64,000 bases of DNA, from NCBI GenBank assembly GCA_016342685.1, contig JAEINU010000003.1, positions 186,001-250,000 of the forward strand, read 5' to 3'. This document shows positions 26,346-36,794 of this stretch, one piece after another. The number at the start of each line of letters is the position of its first letter. Within the stretch, counting starts at the first letter, position 1. Under the pieces are notes generated by a model. That model was not told the origin of the DNA and did not search any database. It saw nothing but the letters and a program-made list of their open reading frames with translations. This stretch comes from Bacteroidales bacterium. GTDB lineage: Bacteria > Bacteroidota > Bacteroidia > Bacteroidales > UBA12077. The position numbers and the translations under genes were made by a program.

Positions 26346-28952
26346 TTAGTTTGTAAATCTATAAGATAATTTAATCAGGAATACGCTATTAGGTTTTGTT
26401 CCAAACAAATCACGCATATCATCCGATAATGAAAAATTTCCGTTGGTATCGTCATAATCTGTCATGTTTGGCGACCATACTAAATATAACAAAGAACCAG
26501 GTTTATATTCCCATCGAAGCACAGCATTTGCTCTAAACTGTTTAAAATTAAAATCATAATCAGTATCATAGTCTTCGTCAGACCATGTCATTTCTGTGCT
26601 GTATCTATCTTTAAACTTATCGGCCTGAGGGTTAGTAATATACTTTGCGTTAGAGTAATTTCCAGCACTTACAAATGGCGAGCCATATAACTGAATTGTT
26701 AAATCAGGTGTAATAGAATAATCTACTCGAACCGTTAAATCGGTTGTGATTCTCTTTATTTTTGCAAAGACATATCTATCATCTCCGTTGAATTCTTCTG
26801 TATCTAAATATTGCATTTCGTTTGTAGAAACAGAATAATCAGGTAAGAAAGATATTTTTAATGCATCAATTGGTCTGTAAATAATATCTATACCATACCA
26901 CGATCTTTCGCTCGAATTTTCTAAGCCCCACGATTTGCCAGTATTTGCATACACTTGTAATTTTTTACGGTTATCGCTACGCATATTTACCCAATAATTG
27001 TAGCTGCCCGGAGTTTTTATAGATGGTCCGCCGCGAAGCATTGTATTTGATGCTGTTGAGCCGTCGAAGTTTGTGCCTCCGCCAAAAGACCAATGGTTTT
27101 TGAATTGCATCCACAGATTAATATTTCCACCATAAAAATTATTGTTAGCTCCAAAATCCCAACCACTCCATTGGTTAAAATTGATGTTCATAGTTCTGAA
27201 AATACTGAACGGTTCAGTAAATCTATAACCAGTCCAGAAAACTTGAAATATTGCATCTGAATGATGTAAAAAACCAACATCGTTGCTTTCATAGCCAGGT
27301 GAACGCCATGTAACCCATGTCATCCATCTTAATTTGCTATTGCCTTGTTTTCCAACTTGTATTGTTCCAGCATGGCCGTTTAAAGAGCTTAATGTTGTAT
27401 CATAAGTTACATAATGGTTATCTGGTCGTTGAAAATATCGCCGCGATGATTCTTGTTGAGTAGTTATTGCTTCTGTATTTCCCTCGATATGACTCATGGC
27501 ATATTTAAAAGTGAGGTAATACTTTTTATCTTTAAAATATTGTGTAAGATCGACACCTCCCGTATAAGCATCTGTGTTAAGGAAATCTAAATGTTCGTCG
27601 TTTTTATTTATAAAACGATTTGTTGATGTTAACATTCCTCCAATGATCGTATTATTATCGTTTAAATCTTTTTGTACACGTGCAACTAAATAGTTTGTTA
27701 ATGGTTCCACGGTAATTTTCTCAGTTTCTTTTGTTGTTGAATTATATATATCAGATTTTTCTTTCGAAGTTAATGTTTCAATAACCCCTACAGACAATCC
27801 ATCACGAGTTTTTCCGGTAAGCTTTAGTGCTCCCCAAATTGTTGTGTTTTGAGGTCTGTTCTCATATTCATTATCGTCTAAGTCGGGATAGTATTGAGGT
27901 GATCGACCAATTCTTCTAGAGTAGAATAAATTATCTAAGGCATACGAGTTTCCACCACTTGATATTTGATAAGAAGTAATTTCTCTACCTTGAATAAAGA
28001 AAGGTCTTTTCTCTTCGAAATAGGATTCAAATGCACTTAGGTTAACTTCAGAAGGATCGGCTTCTACTTGGCCAAAGTCTGGGTTTATTGTGAAATCCAA
28101 TGTAAAGTCGTTGGTTATTCCTATTTTACCATCAACACCATAACCAAGGCTTCTGTCGTAACCTTTATCTTTAAATATGTTGTCTGATTCTTTCGTGAAA
28201 TTTTCTTGTTTGGCAACAATATATGGTGATATCTCTATTTGCCTTTTAGGTTTTATGTTTTTTATACCATGCAATTCACCAAAATGACGAACCCATCCTG
28301 ATTCATCTTGGGAAAAATACGCCCAATGTGAACGTTCTTCGTTTCTAAAAAAGCGTCTATTAACTTGTAATCCCCAAATTTGCTCTATTTTATGATTACT
28401 AAAACGAAGTTGAGTAAATGGGATTTTTATTTCTGCAATCCATCCCTCATTGTCAATGCTTGTTTTTAAATTCCAAATTGGATCCCACGTACGATCCCAT
28501 CTATTGCCATCATTTGAAATAGCTTCATCGCTTTTAACACCCGAAACCGAAGCTGTAAATGAAAAGGCGGTTCGTTTATCGAAATAACTATCAATGTTAA
28601 TTTCAACCCAATCACCGTCGAAGCCATCCCTGCGCGATAAGCGTTTTACAATTTTGTCGGGTTCTGTATCATAGGCGCGAACTAATATATATAAGAAATT
28701 ATCATCGTACAAGATTTTAAAAGCAGTTTCTTGCGAAGGGTCAGCCCCATCTTGTGGTGTTTTTTGAGTAAAATCTCCCGACCATTCAACCTGATCCCAT
28801 ATGTTAGCATCAATTAATCCATCAATTATGGGAGCTGTTTGACTGATTCTGGTTGTATTATATATTCTTTTTTCTTTGGTATTGTTTTGTGCAAAACCAA
28901 CTAAAGGGATAAAAGTCAACAAAAGTAAAATTGTCCGATAATTTAAACGCAT
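26346..28952 (-). CDS. DUF5916 outer-membrane protein with CBM9-like domain
   Basis: An 868-residue secreted protein. A signal peptide ending VGFAQ is followed by a carbohydrate-binding family 9-like domain at about residues 35-235 (APIIDGLIDANIWDQVEWSG is the typical opening) and then a long DUF5916 region of beta strands ending in an aromatic-terminated strand (FLIKLSYRFTN), as in outer-membrane barrels. The function of the family is not known; a role in polymer binding or uptake is possible. It stands alone, next to a 535-base gene-free region. Confidence 0.85.
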   Translation of the reverse strand: MRLNYRTILLLLTFIPLVGFAQNNTKEKRIYNTTRISQTAPIIDGLIDANIWDQVEWSGDFTQKTPQDGADPSQETAFKILYDDNFLYILVRAYDTEPDKIVKRLSRRDGFDGDWVEINIDSYFDKRTAFSFTASVSGVKSDEAISNDGNRWDRTWDPIWNLKTSIDNEGWIAEIKIPFTQLRFSNHKIEQIWGLQVNRRFFRNEERSHWAYFSQDESGWVRHFGELHGIKNIKPKRQIEISPYIVAKQENFTKESDNIFKDKGYDRSLGYGVDGKIGITNDFTLDFTINPDFGQVEADPSEVNLSAFESYFEEKRPFFIQGREITSYQISSGGNSYALDNLFYSRRIGRSPQYYPDLDDNEYENRPQNTTIWGALKLTGKTRDGLSVGVIETLTSKEKSDIYNSTTKETEKITVEPLTNYLVARVQKDLNDNNTIIGGMLTSTNRFINKNDEHLDFLNTDAYTGGVDLTQYFKDKKYYLTFKYAMSHIEGNTEAITTQQESSRRYFQRPDNHYVTYDTTLSSLNGHAGTIQVGKQGNSKLRWMTWVTWRSPGYESNDVGFLHHSDAIFQVFWTGYRFTEPFSIFRTMNINFNQWSGWDFGANNNFYGGNINLWMQFKNHWSFGGGTNFDGSTASNTMLRGGPSIKTPGSYNYWVNMRSDNRKKLQVYANTGKSWGLENSSERSWYGIDIIYRPIDALKISFLPDYSVSTNEMQYLDTEEFNGDDRYVFAKIKRITTDLTVRVDYSITPDLTIQLYGSPFVSAGNYSNAKYITNPQADKFKDRYSTEMTWSDEDYDTDYDFNFKQFRANAVLRWEYKPGSLLYLVWSPNMTDYDDTNGNFSLSDDMRDLFGTKPNSVFLIKLSYRFTN

Positions 28953-29487
28953 AATAATTTATTTTATATGTATTGGGTAAAATGACGTAAGCAATTCAAA
29001 TATGATGCTTGATATAAAAAGACCCAATTGTCGGAAATTATTACAAATTACATGCCTGTGTGATTTAAGTACTTGCTATTAAATACTTAGAGTATGAATT
29101 TTCAGTTTGCAACAAATGTAAAATGACCAATTACGTACAATTAATGTGCGAATGTGTGCAAGCCGAGAAAATGTTTAGGAGAAAAAGAAGAAAAGATTGT
29201 ATGCTAGAATGTTTTTATGAATACTTATGAATATTTAACTATCTATGAACCTAAAATTTCCAGTGTGGAAATGCATACAATCTTTTATGTGAACAAATGT
29301 ATATATAGATTGTATGCCGAAAAAATAAATTCAATAAGTACAGTTTAAAACTAAATAAAAGACTCTAAGGGTTGCATAAGTGGTAATTGTGATTTGTTTT
29401 TACTGCCTTTGTGTTCTGTATAATCGGTAAATTATGATTATGTAGGTAGTTTTATGTTGTTTGTATTTAAATATCGACGATATGTTC
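28953..29487. other. Gene-free 535-base region with an 11-base motif in three copies
   Basis: No plausible ORF or tRNA is seen. The motif AGATTGTATGC occurs at 29194-29204 and 29307-29317 and inverted at 29273-29283. The last two form an 11-bp perfect hairpin with a 23-base loop. A 13-base palindrome, ATATCG-A-CGATAT (29471-29483), follows the hydF stop. The region includes the upstream sequence of the DUF5916 gene and the 3' side of hydF. Confidence 0.6.
29194..29317. repeat. Three copies of AGATTGTATGC, two in inverted arrangement
   Basis: Copies at 29194-29204 (+), 29273-29283 (-) and 29307-29317 (+). All eleven bases match in each copy. They lie 240-370 bases upstream of the DUF5916 start and 170-290 bases downstream of hydF. 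Confidence 0.7.
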
Positions 29488-30717
29488 TTACAAATAATCT
29501 ATTGATGATTCGGTTGTTTTCATAAATGGTGCAATTGCCCTATCGTAAATTCCTTGAACATAAGCAATAGCCATTCCGTAATTTGTAACAGGAATGCCGG
29601 CATCAGTTGCTGGTTTTAGTCTGTTAATTAATTGTTTACGTGTAATTACACAACCTCCACACTGAATCAGAAGCGCATATTCGTTAATATCTCTTGGAAG
29701 ATTATCTAATCCAGAAACAACTTCGTATTCAAGTTTTTTGCCTGTAAAGTTAGATAACCATCGAGGAATTTTTACCCTGCCTATGTCGTCGCAAGATACA
29801 TGATGTGTGCACGATTCAAGTAGCAAAATACGATCGCCATCTTTTAACTCAGATATTTTTGGTGTTCCTTTTAAGTAATGTTCAAAATCTCCCTTATAGC
29901 GCGCCAGAACAGTGCTAAAGCTTGTTAATGGAATGTTTTTGGGAACCGAAGCATCTGCTTTAGTAAATATCTGACTGTCGGTTATTGCAAGGGCAGGGGT
30001 TATTTTTGTTTTTCGTAAAAAGGCATCAACCTCACGTTCTTTTAACACAATTGCAATGGCGTCGTTATCCAGAATATCTCTAATTGCCTGTACTTGTGGT
30101 AAAATCATTCTTCCTGCAGGAGCTTCAATATCGATTGGAGTTATAAGTAAAACAATATCACCATAAGATAATAAATCGCCAACTAACGAAGGTGTTTTAT
30201 AAGACGATTCAGGAATAGTTGTTTTAATTAAACGAATCAATTTTTCGAGGTTCTCTGCTTTTATGGTATCAAACTCAATGATATTTGCATTGGTTTGCGA
30301 AACAATTAATGCTCTCGAATTATCCGATAATTGGTGTAAATCTGATTTGTTGTGTACAATAAAAAATGGAGTATCTGTTTTTTTGAATTCTTCAATAAGT
30401 TGTTTTTCGAATTCATCGAAGTTGTTTTCGGTAATAACAAGAATCGCAAGATCAACAGTTTTGATTGATGTTAAGGTTTTATCGATCCGTTTTATCCCAA
30501 GCTCGCCTGTATCGTCAATACCTGCCGTATCGATAAGGATAACCGGACCAAAACCAGTTATCTCAAATGATTTTTTAACAGGATCGGTAGTTGTTCCAGC
30601 AAAATCAGAAACTATAGAAATATCCTGACCTGCAAGCTTATTGATTAATGAACTTTTACCGTTGTTGCGTCTTCCGTAAATTCCAATATGGGGTTTTGAT
30701 TCTTTTCCTTTAGTCAT
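29488..30717 (-). CDS. hydF: [FeFe]-hydrogenase H-cluster maturation GTPase HydF
   Basis: GTPase scaffold on which HydE and HydG build the 2Fe subcluster of [FeFe]-hydrogenase. 409 residues. The Walker A motif GRRNNGKSS is at about 14-22; DTAG and NKSD GTPase motifs follow. The C-terminal iron-sulfur site is visible as CTHH around residue 303 and CGGC about 50 residues later (CxH-N-CxxC). It starts with ATG and shows no partner gene in the window: neither hydE nor hydG nor a hydrogenase is adjacent. Confidence 0.95.
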   Translation of the reverse strand: MTKGKESKPHIGIYGRRNNGKSSLINKLAGQDISIVSDFAGTTTDPVKKSFEITGFGPVILIDTAGIDDTGELGIKRIDKTLTSIKTVDLAILVITENNFDEFEKQLIEEFKKTDTPFFIVHNKSDLHQLSDNSRALIVSQTNANIIEFDTIKAENLEKLIRLIKTTIPESSYKTPSLVGDLLSYGDIVLLITPIDIEAPAGRMILPQVQAIRDILDNDAIAIVLKEREVDAFLRKTKITPALAITDSQIFTKADASVPKNIPLTSFSTVLARYKGDFEHYLKGTPKISELKDGDRILLLESCTHHVSCDDIGRVKIPRWLSNFTGKKLEYEVVSGLDNLPRDINEYALLIQCGGCVITRKQLINRLKPATDAGIPVTNYGMAIAYVQGIYDRAIAPFMKTTESSIDYL

Positions 30718-30830
30718 GATATAAATTCTTCTGTATAAATACTTTTTTACTCAAATATTCAATTATTAGTAAAGGTTTTATACTTTTATGAGCGGTTCCA
30801 AATTTACGTATTCCAAAGTTTTTTATTACT

Positions 30831-32489
30831 ATGAAAGCATTTAAAATAAACACCATAACAAAGAACGACACGCTATTGTTAAAGGCAATAGGTATTATTT
30901 TAATAGTTTTTCATAATTATTTTAGATGGATAAAACCTATAACAGGAGAAAATGAGTTTGGAATGTCACCAGGTTATCTTTTGAAAAGTTTCAGAATTCT
31001 TTCTTTTAACCCGATGGAAATTATAAACGTTTTTTTTAATTTTTTGGGTCATTATGGTGTTCAGATTTTCATTTTCATAAGTGCTTATGGATTAACAAAA
31101 GCTTATGCTAATAAATCATTTACATGGAAAATCTTTGTTGTAAAACGGTTTTATAAACTATATCCTAGTTTATTGATTGCAACATTTGCAATGATTGTAT
31201 TTAACATTGCAGCCCATGGAAATTTGCCTAGCAAAAACTTACTTATAGAACTGGGATCTCAACTAAGTTTACTTTCTACTCTTATTCCGGGTAAGGCACT
31301 TTCAGCAGTTGGTCCTTGGTGGTTTTATTCAATGATCTTTCAGTTTTATTTGCTTTTTCCGTTGTTGTTGTGGGTAAATAATAGATTTAAAGCAAAAGGG
31401 TTAATATTAATTGCAATTCTTTCATACACATTATTAATCATATTCAATCCTGCTTTATTGAAACTAAGGTTGAACATTTTAAATACAGCCATTGGACATT
31501 TGCCTGAATTCTGTTTTGGGATATGGCTTGCAGGTAAGAAAGATTATAAAATACATTTTGCTATATACTTGGTAGCTTTAAGTGTTTTTGTGTTGGGTAA
31601 TTATTTTAAGCCAGCGTGGTATTTCTCTCATTTGGCTGCCATGATCGTATTGTTGCCAATACTACAGTTTGTGATTTCAAAAATCAAACAAAATGATTTT
31701 ATTTCTAAGGTTATCTTATTTATTGGAGTAACATCGGTTTATTTATTTGCAGTACACGGATTTTTACGTTGGGAATTTGTTGGTTTGGCGAATTTTCTAA
31801 ATTATCCACTTACAGAATTTCTTGTCGCCATATTGTTTTTTCTTTTTTCGCTGGGCTTTGCTTATTTATTAAAATCATTAGAAAAGCAAATGCGAACCTG
31901 GGTTGGTTCAAAAGAGGGGCGTAAAAACCAGTCTTATAGGGTTTTATTGTTATTTGTATTGATGGCAGGCTTGGTTTTGTCGGTAAAATCATGCGAAAGT
32001 ATTAATTACGCTAAGAAAAAGAAACAAAAGGAAGTAGTTGGTAATAAGCACATTGTTGATTTTGAGAAAAATGAAGATATGAATCTCGTAATTGTTGATA
32101 CAGTTGCTTTTTCGGGAAAAAAGTCGTGTTTAATTACACCAAAAAAGGAGTTTGGTCCTGAGTATCGTTTTTTAATTAAAGATGTTAAAATTGAAAAAAT
32201 TAAAGAAATAAAGGTAGGCTGTTTTATATACAATAATTTAAGTTCGTACAGAGATATTCATGTTGTTTTTGATATTCGAAAAAATTCGGGTGGTGCTTCG
32301 GTCAATTGGACAAATCGGCATTTTACAAATGAAACAAATGCTGATCAATGGATAGAGAATAAAATGTCGTTTGAGATTGATGGAGGTGATGCTCGCCCTG
32401 ATTCATATGCCAAAATTTACGTATGGAACAATTCCGAAGAAAGCATCATTATTGATGATTTCTCAGTTGAAATTGTTTATTATGAATAG
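30831..32489 (+). CDS. Acyltransferase-3 family protein with extra C-terminal domain
   Basis: A 552-residue inner-membrane protein. Residues 1-350 form about ten helices of the acyltransferase-3 family (LLKAIGIILIVFHNYFR contains the early His, IFIFISAYGLTKAY follows), which O-acylates surface glycans or lipids. An additional hydrophobic helix at about residues 367-385, ending SVKSC, leads to a soluble domain of about 165 residues with a beta-sandwich pattern (VDFEKNEDMNLVIVDTVAFSGKKS in parts). This tail is not part of the basic family and could bind glycan in the periplasm. It converges on the LTA-synthase-like gene with a 10-base gap. Confidence 0.83.
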   Translation: MKAFKINTITKNDTLLLKAIGIILIVFHNYFRWIKPITGENEFGMSPGYLLKSFRILSFNPMEIINVFFNFLGHYGVQIFIFISAYGLTKAYANKSFTWKIFVVKRFYKLYPSLLIATFAMIVFNIAAHGNLPSKNLLIELGSQLSLLSTLIPGKALSAVGPWWFYSMIFQFYLLFPLLLWVNNRFKAKGLILIAILSYTLLIIFNPALLKLRLNILNTAIGHLPEFCFGIWLAGKKDYKIHFAIYLVALSVFVLGNYFKPAWYFSHLAAMIVLLPILQFVISKIKQNDFISKVILFIGVTSVYLFAVHGFLRWEFVGLANFLNYPLTEFLVAILFFLFSLGFAYLLKSLEKQMRTWVGSKEGRKNQSYRVLLLFVLMAGLVLSVKSCESINYAKKKKQKEVVGNKHIVDFEKNEDMNLVIVDTVAFSGKKSCLITPKKEFGPEYRFLIKDVKIEKIKEIKVGCFIYNNLSSYRDIHVVFDIRKNSGGASVNWTNRHFTNETNADQWIENKMSFEIDGGDARPDSYAKIYVWNNSEESIIIDDFSVEIVYYE

Positions 32490-32499
32490 TTGCAGTGTG

Positions 32500-34497
32500 T
32501 TAATTGTCAGACTTTAAAAGATTGTTTTTTGTAATGTAATCATTTATCAATTTAAATCGGTTAAGTTCTTTTCTTAAAGAATCTTTAAGGTAATTACCTT
32601 CAATTTCTATAAGATTCATTCCCTTTTCGAGTTTAAATAATCGATCACCAGAAATAAAATACTCACCACTTAAATAATCGGTAATTTCTCTGCTGGTTCG
32701 CATAAAAGCTAATTTATGGATGTTTCTAAAACTTTGGCAGGTGTCTATTGAAATTCCAAGACTGTGTGATTTTTCAGGAATTTGAATGTCATATTTATTG
32801 TATAAAAGTGCTTGAATAGCGGGGCTAATATTTGCGTGCGAAGAAACCGATGAAAACGTTCGGCTCATCTGTAATAAAGGAGAATAAATAATGAGAGGTA
32901 CATGATAAATATCTATTGGGTTTTTAATTCCATGCGAGCCAAGCCTATGATCGCCTGTAATTATAAAAATTGTATTGTTGAAATCTTCTCGTGTTTTATA
33001 TTCATTTATAAAATGTCGCATAGCATCGTCGGTATATAAGGCAGTCGCTAAAATATCAGAAAAGGATTGTGTTTTTTCTTTTTCTTCATCAGACAAATCG
33101 AGGCTAGTTAATTTCTGAATAAACAATGAATCGTAATGTTCTTTATTTGGGGGTTGGAATGGGTGATGCAAACTTAGAGTTAAATATAAATCTACCCGAG
33201 GCGAATCGTTTAAGGAATCTATTACTTCGAACGATCTTTCGAATACTGACATGTCGGGATAGCCCCACGAAAAGCCTTCTTCATCTTTTTCTATTTTTGA
33301 ATAATCTGATCCAAAACTTTCGAGAATAAAATCTGTGTTTTGATATTCGAAATAGCGTTTCATATTATCGAAGCTAGTCCAGCCACCGTAAAAGAAAGCA
33401 GAAGAATATCCATTTTGATTTAAAACCTGAAGCAAGCTCGAATGATTAACTGAAAAATCGTCACCAAGTAATTGCATAAAGCCTTTATCTCCGTATGGTA
33501 ATGATCCAGTAATGGAAGGAATTGCATTAAACGTTCGTTCCGAAGTGCTCAAGAAATTCTCCCAATATAAACTATGATTTATTAATGAATCGAGGAATGG
33601 AGTGAAGTTGCCGAGATATGCATTCTTACCGCAAAAAGCACTTGAAAGGCTTTCCATAACAACAATTACAATGTTAGGAGGATCGCTGTTTAAGTTAAAA
33701 AATGGTGCTAAAACATTGCTTGTATCTTGAGCATGTTCCAATGGATAGTTTAAACCGTAAAAATCAAATTTAGGGTGATTTTTTTGATATTCCGAAGCTA
33801 TTTTGTTAAACTCAACAACACTAATTTCCGATTTTCCAATAAAGTATTTAGCCGACGATTTAGCAAAAAACGATAGTTTATTTAATGTTAAATTGAATTC
33901 TTTTTCGTTGGGATAATCTCTACGAGATGGGTTTAAGTTTTTTGTAAAAAAAACACCACTCAGAATAAATACCAGACCTATAATAGTAGTTTGTTTTGCC
34001 GATATTTTTTTAAAGAATAAGTATGGTAATAGAATTGCTAATCCAATTCCAATAAAATATTTGCTGAAAAGAATAAAATTTAAATCAATAGATTTATTTA
34101 CAATATATGCTAATTCATTAATAGGATAGGCAAAAAAGGCATGGTCGAGCGGAATAAAATTGAATTTTAAATAATCGATTAGTGAGATGGAAATAATTAC
34201 AATTAATCCATTAAGAATGTAAAATATAATCCGAGATGTTTTTTGGGAGATCTTGAATAGCAGAATGTAAGGGATTAGAATAATTAATGAGACTAATGCT
34301 ACGAATAAGAAATCATAATAAAATCCTTTAAGTAAAGATTTTAAAATCGATGCACTCAATTGATATTTTAAATAAAACAGCTCAAAAACATGAAGTAGAA
34401 TGAATTCAGATACTAATATTGCTAAAAGGATTCCGAGCTCTTTTAATGCTGGAAAGATCCATTTTATGAATTTCTGAAAATAAATGCGAATTAACAT
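32500..34497 (-). CDS. LTA synthase-like sulfatase family membrane protein
   Basis: A 665-residue protein with five hydrophobic helices in the first 215 residues and a periplasmic sulfatase-fold domain (about 270-600). The catalytic threonine motif is in NIVIVVMESLSSAFCG...TPFLDSL...STSERTFNAIPSI, and metal ligands are recognisable in FIITGDHRLG. This architecture is that of LtaS/OpgB phosphoglycerol transferases, which add phosphoglycerol to glycans or lipids. In a Gram-negative Bacteroidota the acceptor is unknown. It lies in a cell-envelope gene cluster. Confidence 0.88.
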   Translation of the reverse strand: MLIRIYFQKFIKWIFPALKELGILLAILVSEFILLHVFELFYLKYQLSASILKSLLKGFYYDFLFVALVSLIILIPYILLFKISQKTSRIIFYILNGLIVIISISLIDYLKFNFIPLDHAFFAYPINELAYIVNKSIDLNFILFSKYFIGIGLAILLPYLFFKKISAKQTTIIGLVFILSGVFFTKNLNPSRRDYPNEKEFNLTLNKLSFFAKSSAKYFIGKSEISVVEFNKIASEYQKNHPKFDFYGLNYPLEHAQDTSNVLAPFFNLNSDPPNIVIVVMESLSSAFCGKNAYLGNFTPFLDSLINHSLYWENFLSTSERTFNAIPSITGSLPYGDKGFMQLLGDDFSVNHSSLLQVLNQNGYSSAFFYGGWTSFDNMKRYFEYQNTDFILESFGSDYSKIEKDEEGFSWGYPDMSVFERSFEVIDSLNDSPRVDLYLTLSLHHPFQPPNKEHYDSLFIQKLTSLDLSDEEKEKTQSFSDILATALYTDDAMRHFINEYKTREDFNNTIFIITGDHRLGSHGIKNPIDIYHVPLIIYSPLLQMSRTFSSVSSHANISPAIQALLYNKYDIQIPEKSHSLGISIDTCQSFRNIHKLAFMRTSREITDYLSGEYFISGDRLFKLEKGMNLIEIEGNYLKDSLRKELNRFKLINDYITKNNLLKSDN

Positions 34498-34641
34498 AAA
34501 GAAATATTTAACACAATTATAAATTAAAAATCTTGTTTTAGTACTTGTTGCTTAAATTATTATTCATTTATGTTCTACATAAGTATAAAAAATGATAATT
34601 TTAGCCATTAAATCTACTTACTCATTAACCTTATACAAAAA

Positions 34642-35364
34642 ATGATTTCAAAATTATCGATTATAATTCCTGCATACAACGAGGAACAAACCATCAAATT
34701 AATTCTAGATAAAGTATTACAAGTCGATTTAAATCCGGTAAAAAAAGAAATCATTATTGTGAATGATTTTTCAAGAGATAAAACGCAAGAAGTGGTGGAA
34801 GAGTATATTGCTAATCATTCTTCCGAAGATATTCGATTAATTAATCAGGAAAAAAATAAAGGTAAGGGTGCTGCATTGCATAAAGGAATTGAGCAGGCAA
34901 CAGGTGAGTATCTAATAATACAGGATGCTGATTTAGAATACGATCCAAACGAATACAAAGACTTGTTGAAGCCCGTATATGTTGATAATGCTGATGCAGT
35001 ATATGGCTCTCGTTTTAAAGGAGCAAATCCGCATAGAATTTTATTCTTTTGGCATACTATTGGGAATCGATTTTTAACTTCATTATCAAATGTGTTTACG
35101 AATTTGAACTTGTCGGATATGGAAACGTGTTATAAGTTGATGCGAACCGAAATGGTTCAGAGCTTCAATTTAAAGGAGAAACGTTTTGGATTTGAACCAG
35201 AGGTGACTTCAAAAATTTCACGCTATCCAAAAGTGCGTATTTACGAAGTTGGTATCTCGTATTATGGACGAACCTACGAAGAAGGTAAAAAAATTAATTG
35301 GAAGGATGGATTCAAAGCAATGTATTGTATCTTAAAATACAATATCGTTTCAAGAAAACTTTAA
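34642..35364 (+). CDS. Glycosyltransferase family 2 (polyprenyl-phosphate sugar synthase type)
   Basis: 240 residues of the DPM1/polyprenyl-phosphate glycosyltransferase branch of GT2: [62 protein letters not shown] (DxD-like metal site) and the distal [21 protein letters not shown]. It has no C-terminal membrane helices and probably works at the cytosolic face. It is likely to make a lipid-linked sugar donor used by the polytopic proteins encoded next. The next gene starts 2 bases after its stop. Confidence 0.93.
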   Translation: MISKLSIIIPAYNEEQTIKLILDKVLQVDLNPVKKEIIIVNDFSRDKTQEVVEEYIANHSSEDIRLINQEKNKGKGAALHKGIEQATGEYLIIQDADLEYDPNEYKDLLKPVYVDNADAVYGSRFKGANPHRILFFWHTIGNRFLTSLSNVFTNLNLSDMETCYKLMRTEMVQSFNLKEKRFGFEPEVTSKISRYPKVRIYEVGISYYGRTYEEGKKINWKDGFKAMYCILKYNIVSRKL

Positions 35365-35366
35365 AT

Positions 35367-36791
35367 ATGAAATTTAAGGAATCTAATTATGTTGTAGCTC
35401 TTTATGGAATCTTAATATTAATTTTTGGATACCTTATAATTCATTCTGAAAGCGCATATGGTGGTGCCGATAATTATAGTCATTATCGCATTTCTCATTT
35501 CGCTTGGAAATATCCTAAATTATTTCTTGATCATTGGGGAAAACCTTTGTTTACAATATTAAGTTCTCCATTTTCGAAATATGGGTTTAAAGGATTGCAA
35601 TTCTTTAATGTAATTTTGGGTTTTCTCACTTCCTTTTTTGCGTATCTAACACTTAAAAAGTTAAATTATTCTAATTCATGGATTGTAATTCTTTTCATTC
35701 TGTTTACTCCTATCTATACAGTTGTTTTAGTATCCGGATTAACAGAAATATTATTTGGATTCATCATTATTCTTTCAATTTATCTTTTTTACTCTAAAAA
35801 ATATATTGCTTCGTCTATTGTTATATCATTTATAATATTCTCAAGAACTGAGGGTTTTCTGTTTTTTCCAATATTTATTTTTGCTTATTTATTAGAGAAA
35901 AAATACAAAGCAATCCCGTTTATCTTAGTTGGATTTTTAGTGTTTAGTTTGTTAGGTTATTTTATTCTTGATGATTTCTGGTGGTTTTTCACAAAAAATC
36001 CATATGCTAAAAGTACAGGTATATATGGTTCGGGAGATTTATTTCACTTTATTAAAAAAACCAATATTATAAATGGTATTCCGCTAGCAATCTTTTTTAT
36101 TTTAGGTTTGTTGAGTTATTGTTGGGGAATTATAAAATCTAAGAAAATTTCTAAAAAGATTGTTGTTGAAATTGCACTTATTTTATCTGGATATCTTATA
36201 TACTTAGCAGCACATTCATATGTTTGGTGGAGAGGAGTGGGAGCCTCTTTATGATTAATAAGAGTAATGGCTGGTGTAATGCCTTTGGTTGCAATAGTAA
36301 GTTTACGGGGATTTAATTTAATATATTTTCGGGTAGAATGGAATAGATATTTAAAATATGGTTTTATTGCTTTAGTCGTTTTTTTTATTGTAAGAACTCC
36401 ATTTGTAATTTACAAAATGCCAGTAAAAAGAGATTCACGTGAAAAAGTGTTATACAATTCAGTTAATTGGTTGAAAGAATCGAATCTTAAATACGGGAAA
36501 GTATATTATTACGATACATATTTTTGCCATTTGCTTGGAGTAGATCCTTTCAATTATGAAAAATGTCAGGAAAGAATTTCTTTAACTGAGTCTTCAAATA
36601 ACACAATTCCAACTGGGTCTATAGTTCAGTGGGATGCTCATTTTAGTCCAACGACTGGGAAGTTGGCTTTAGATTCACTGCTTAAAAACGAACGATTCGT
36701 TTTGTTAGAATCTTTTAAACCAGAGGTTTCGTTCAACACTTATGCTGGGTATAATTATGAAGTACACTTATTTCAAAAAGTTAAAGATTAA
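35367..36791 (+). pseudogene. Polytopic membrane glycosyltransferase-like gene interrupted by a TGA
   Basis: Two ORFs in one reading frame are separated only by a TGA at 36252-36254: residues before it end WWRGVGASL, and after four codons the frame continues with VMAGVMPLVAIVSLRGFNL. Read through, the protein is about 474 residues with about ten helices followed by a soluble tail, like GT39/mannosyltransferase-type proteins. A GGA-to-TGA change (Gly to stop) would explain it. The start at 35367 is 2 bases after the GT2 stop. It may be a real nonsense mutation, a sequencing error, or a gene working as two pieces. TGA is used as an ordinary stop elsewhere in the window (55661-55663). Confidence 0.8.
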
Positions 36792-36794
36792 ATT

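Noticed and set aside
29471-29483. Palindrome ATATCGACGATAT after hydF as a terminator
   Set aside because: The stem is only 6 bp of mostly AT and there is no T run on the minus strand; noted only as part of the gap description.
36252-36254. TGA recoding or selenocysteine in the split membrane protein
   Set aside because: TGA ends the TauE-like gene normally, the likely ancestral codon is glycine, and I see no hairpin or tRNA gene in the window suggesting recoding. A nonsense mutation or base error is simpler.
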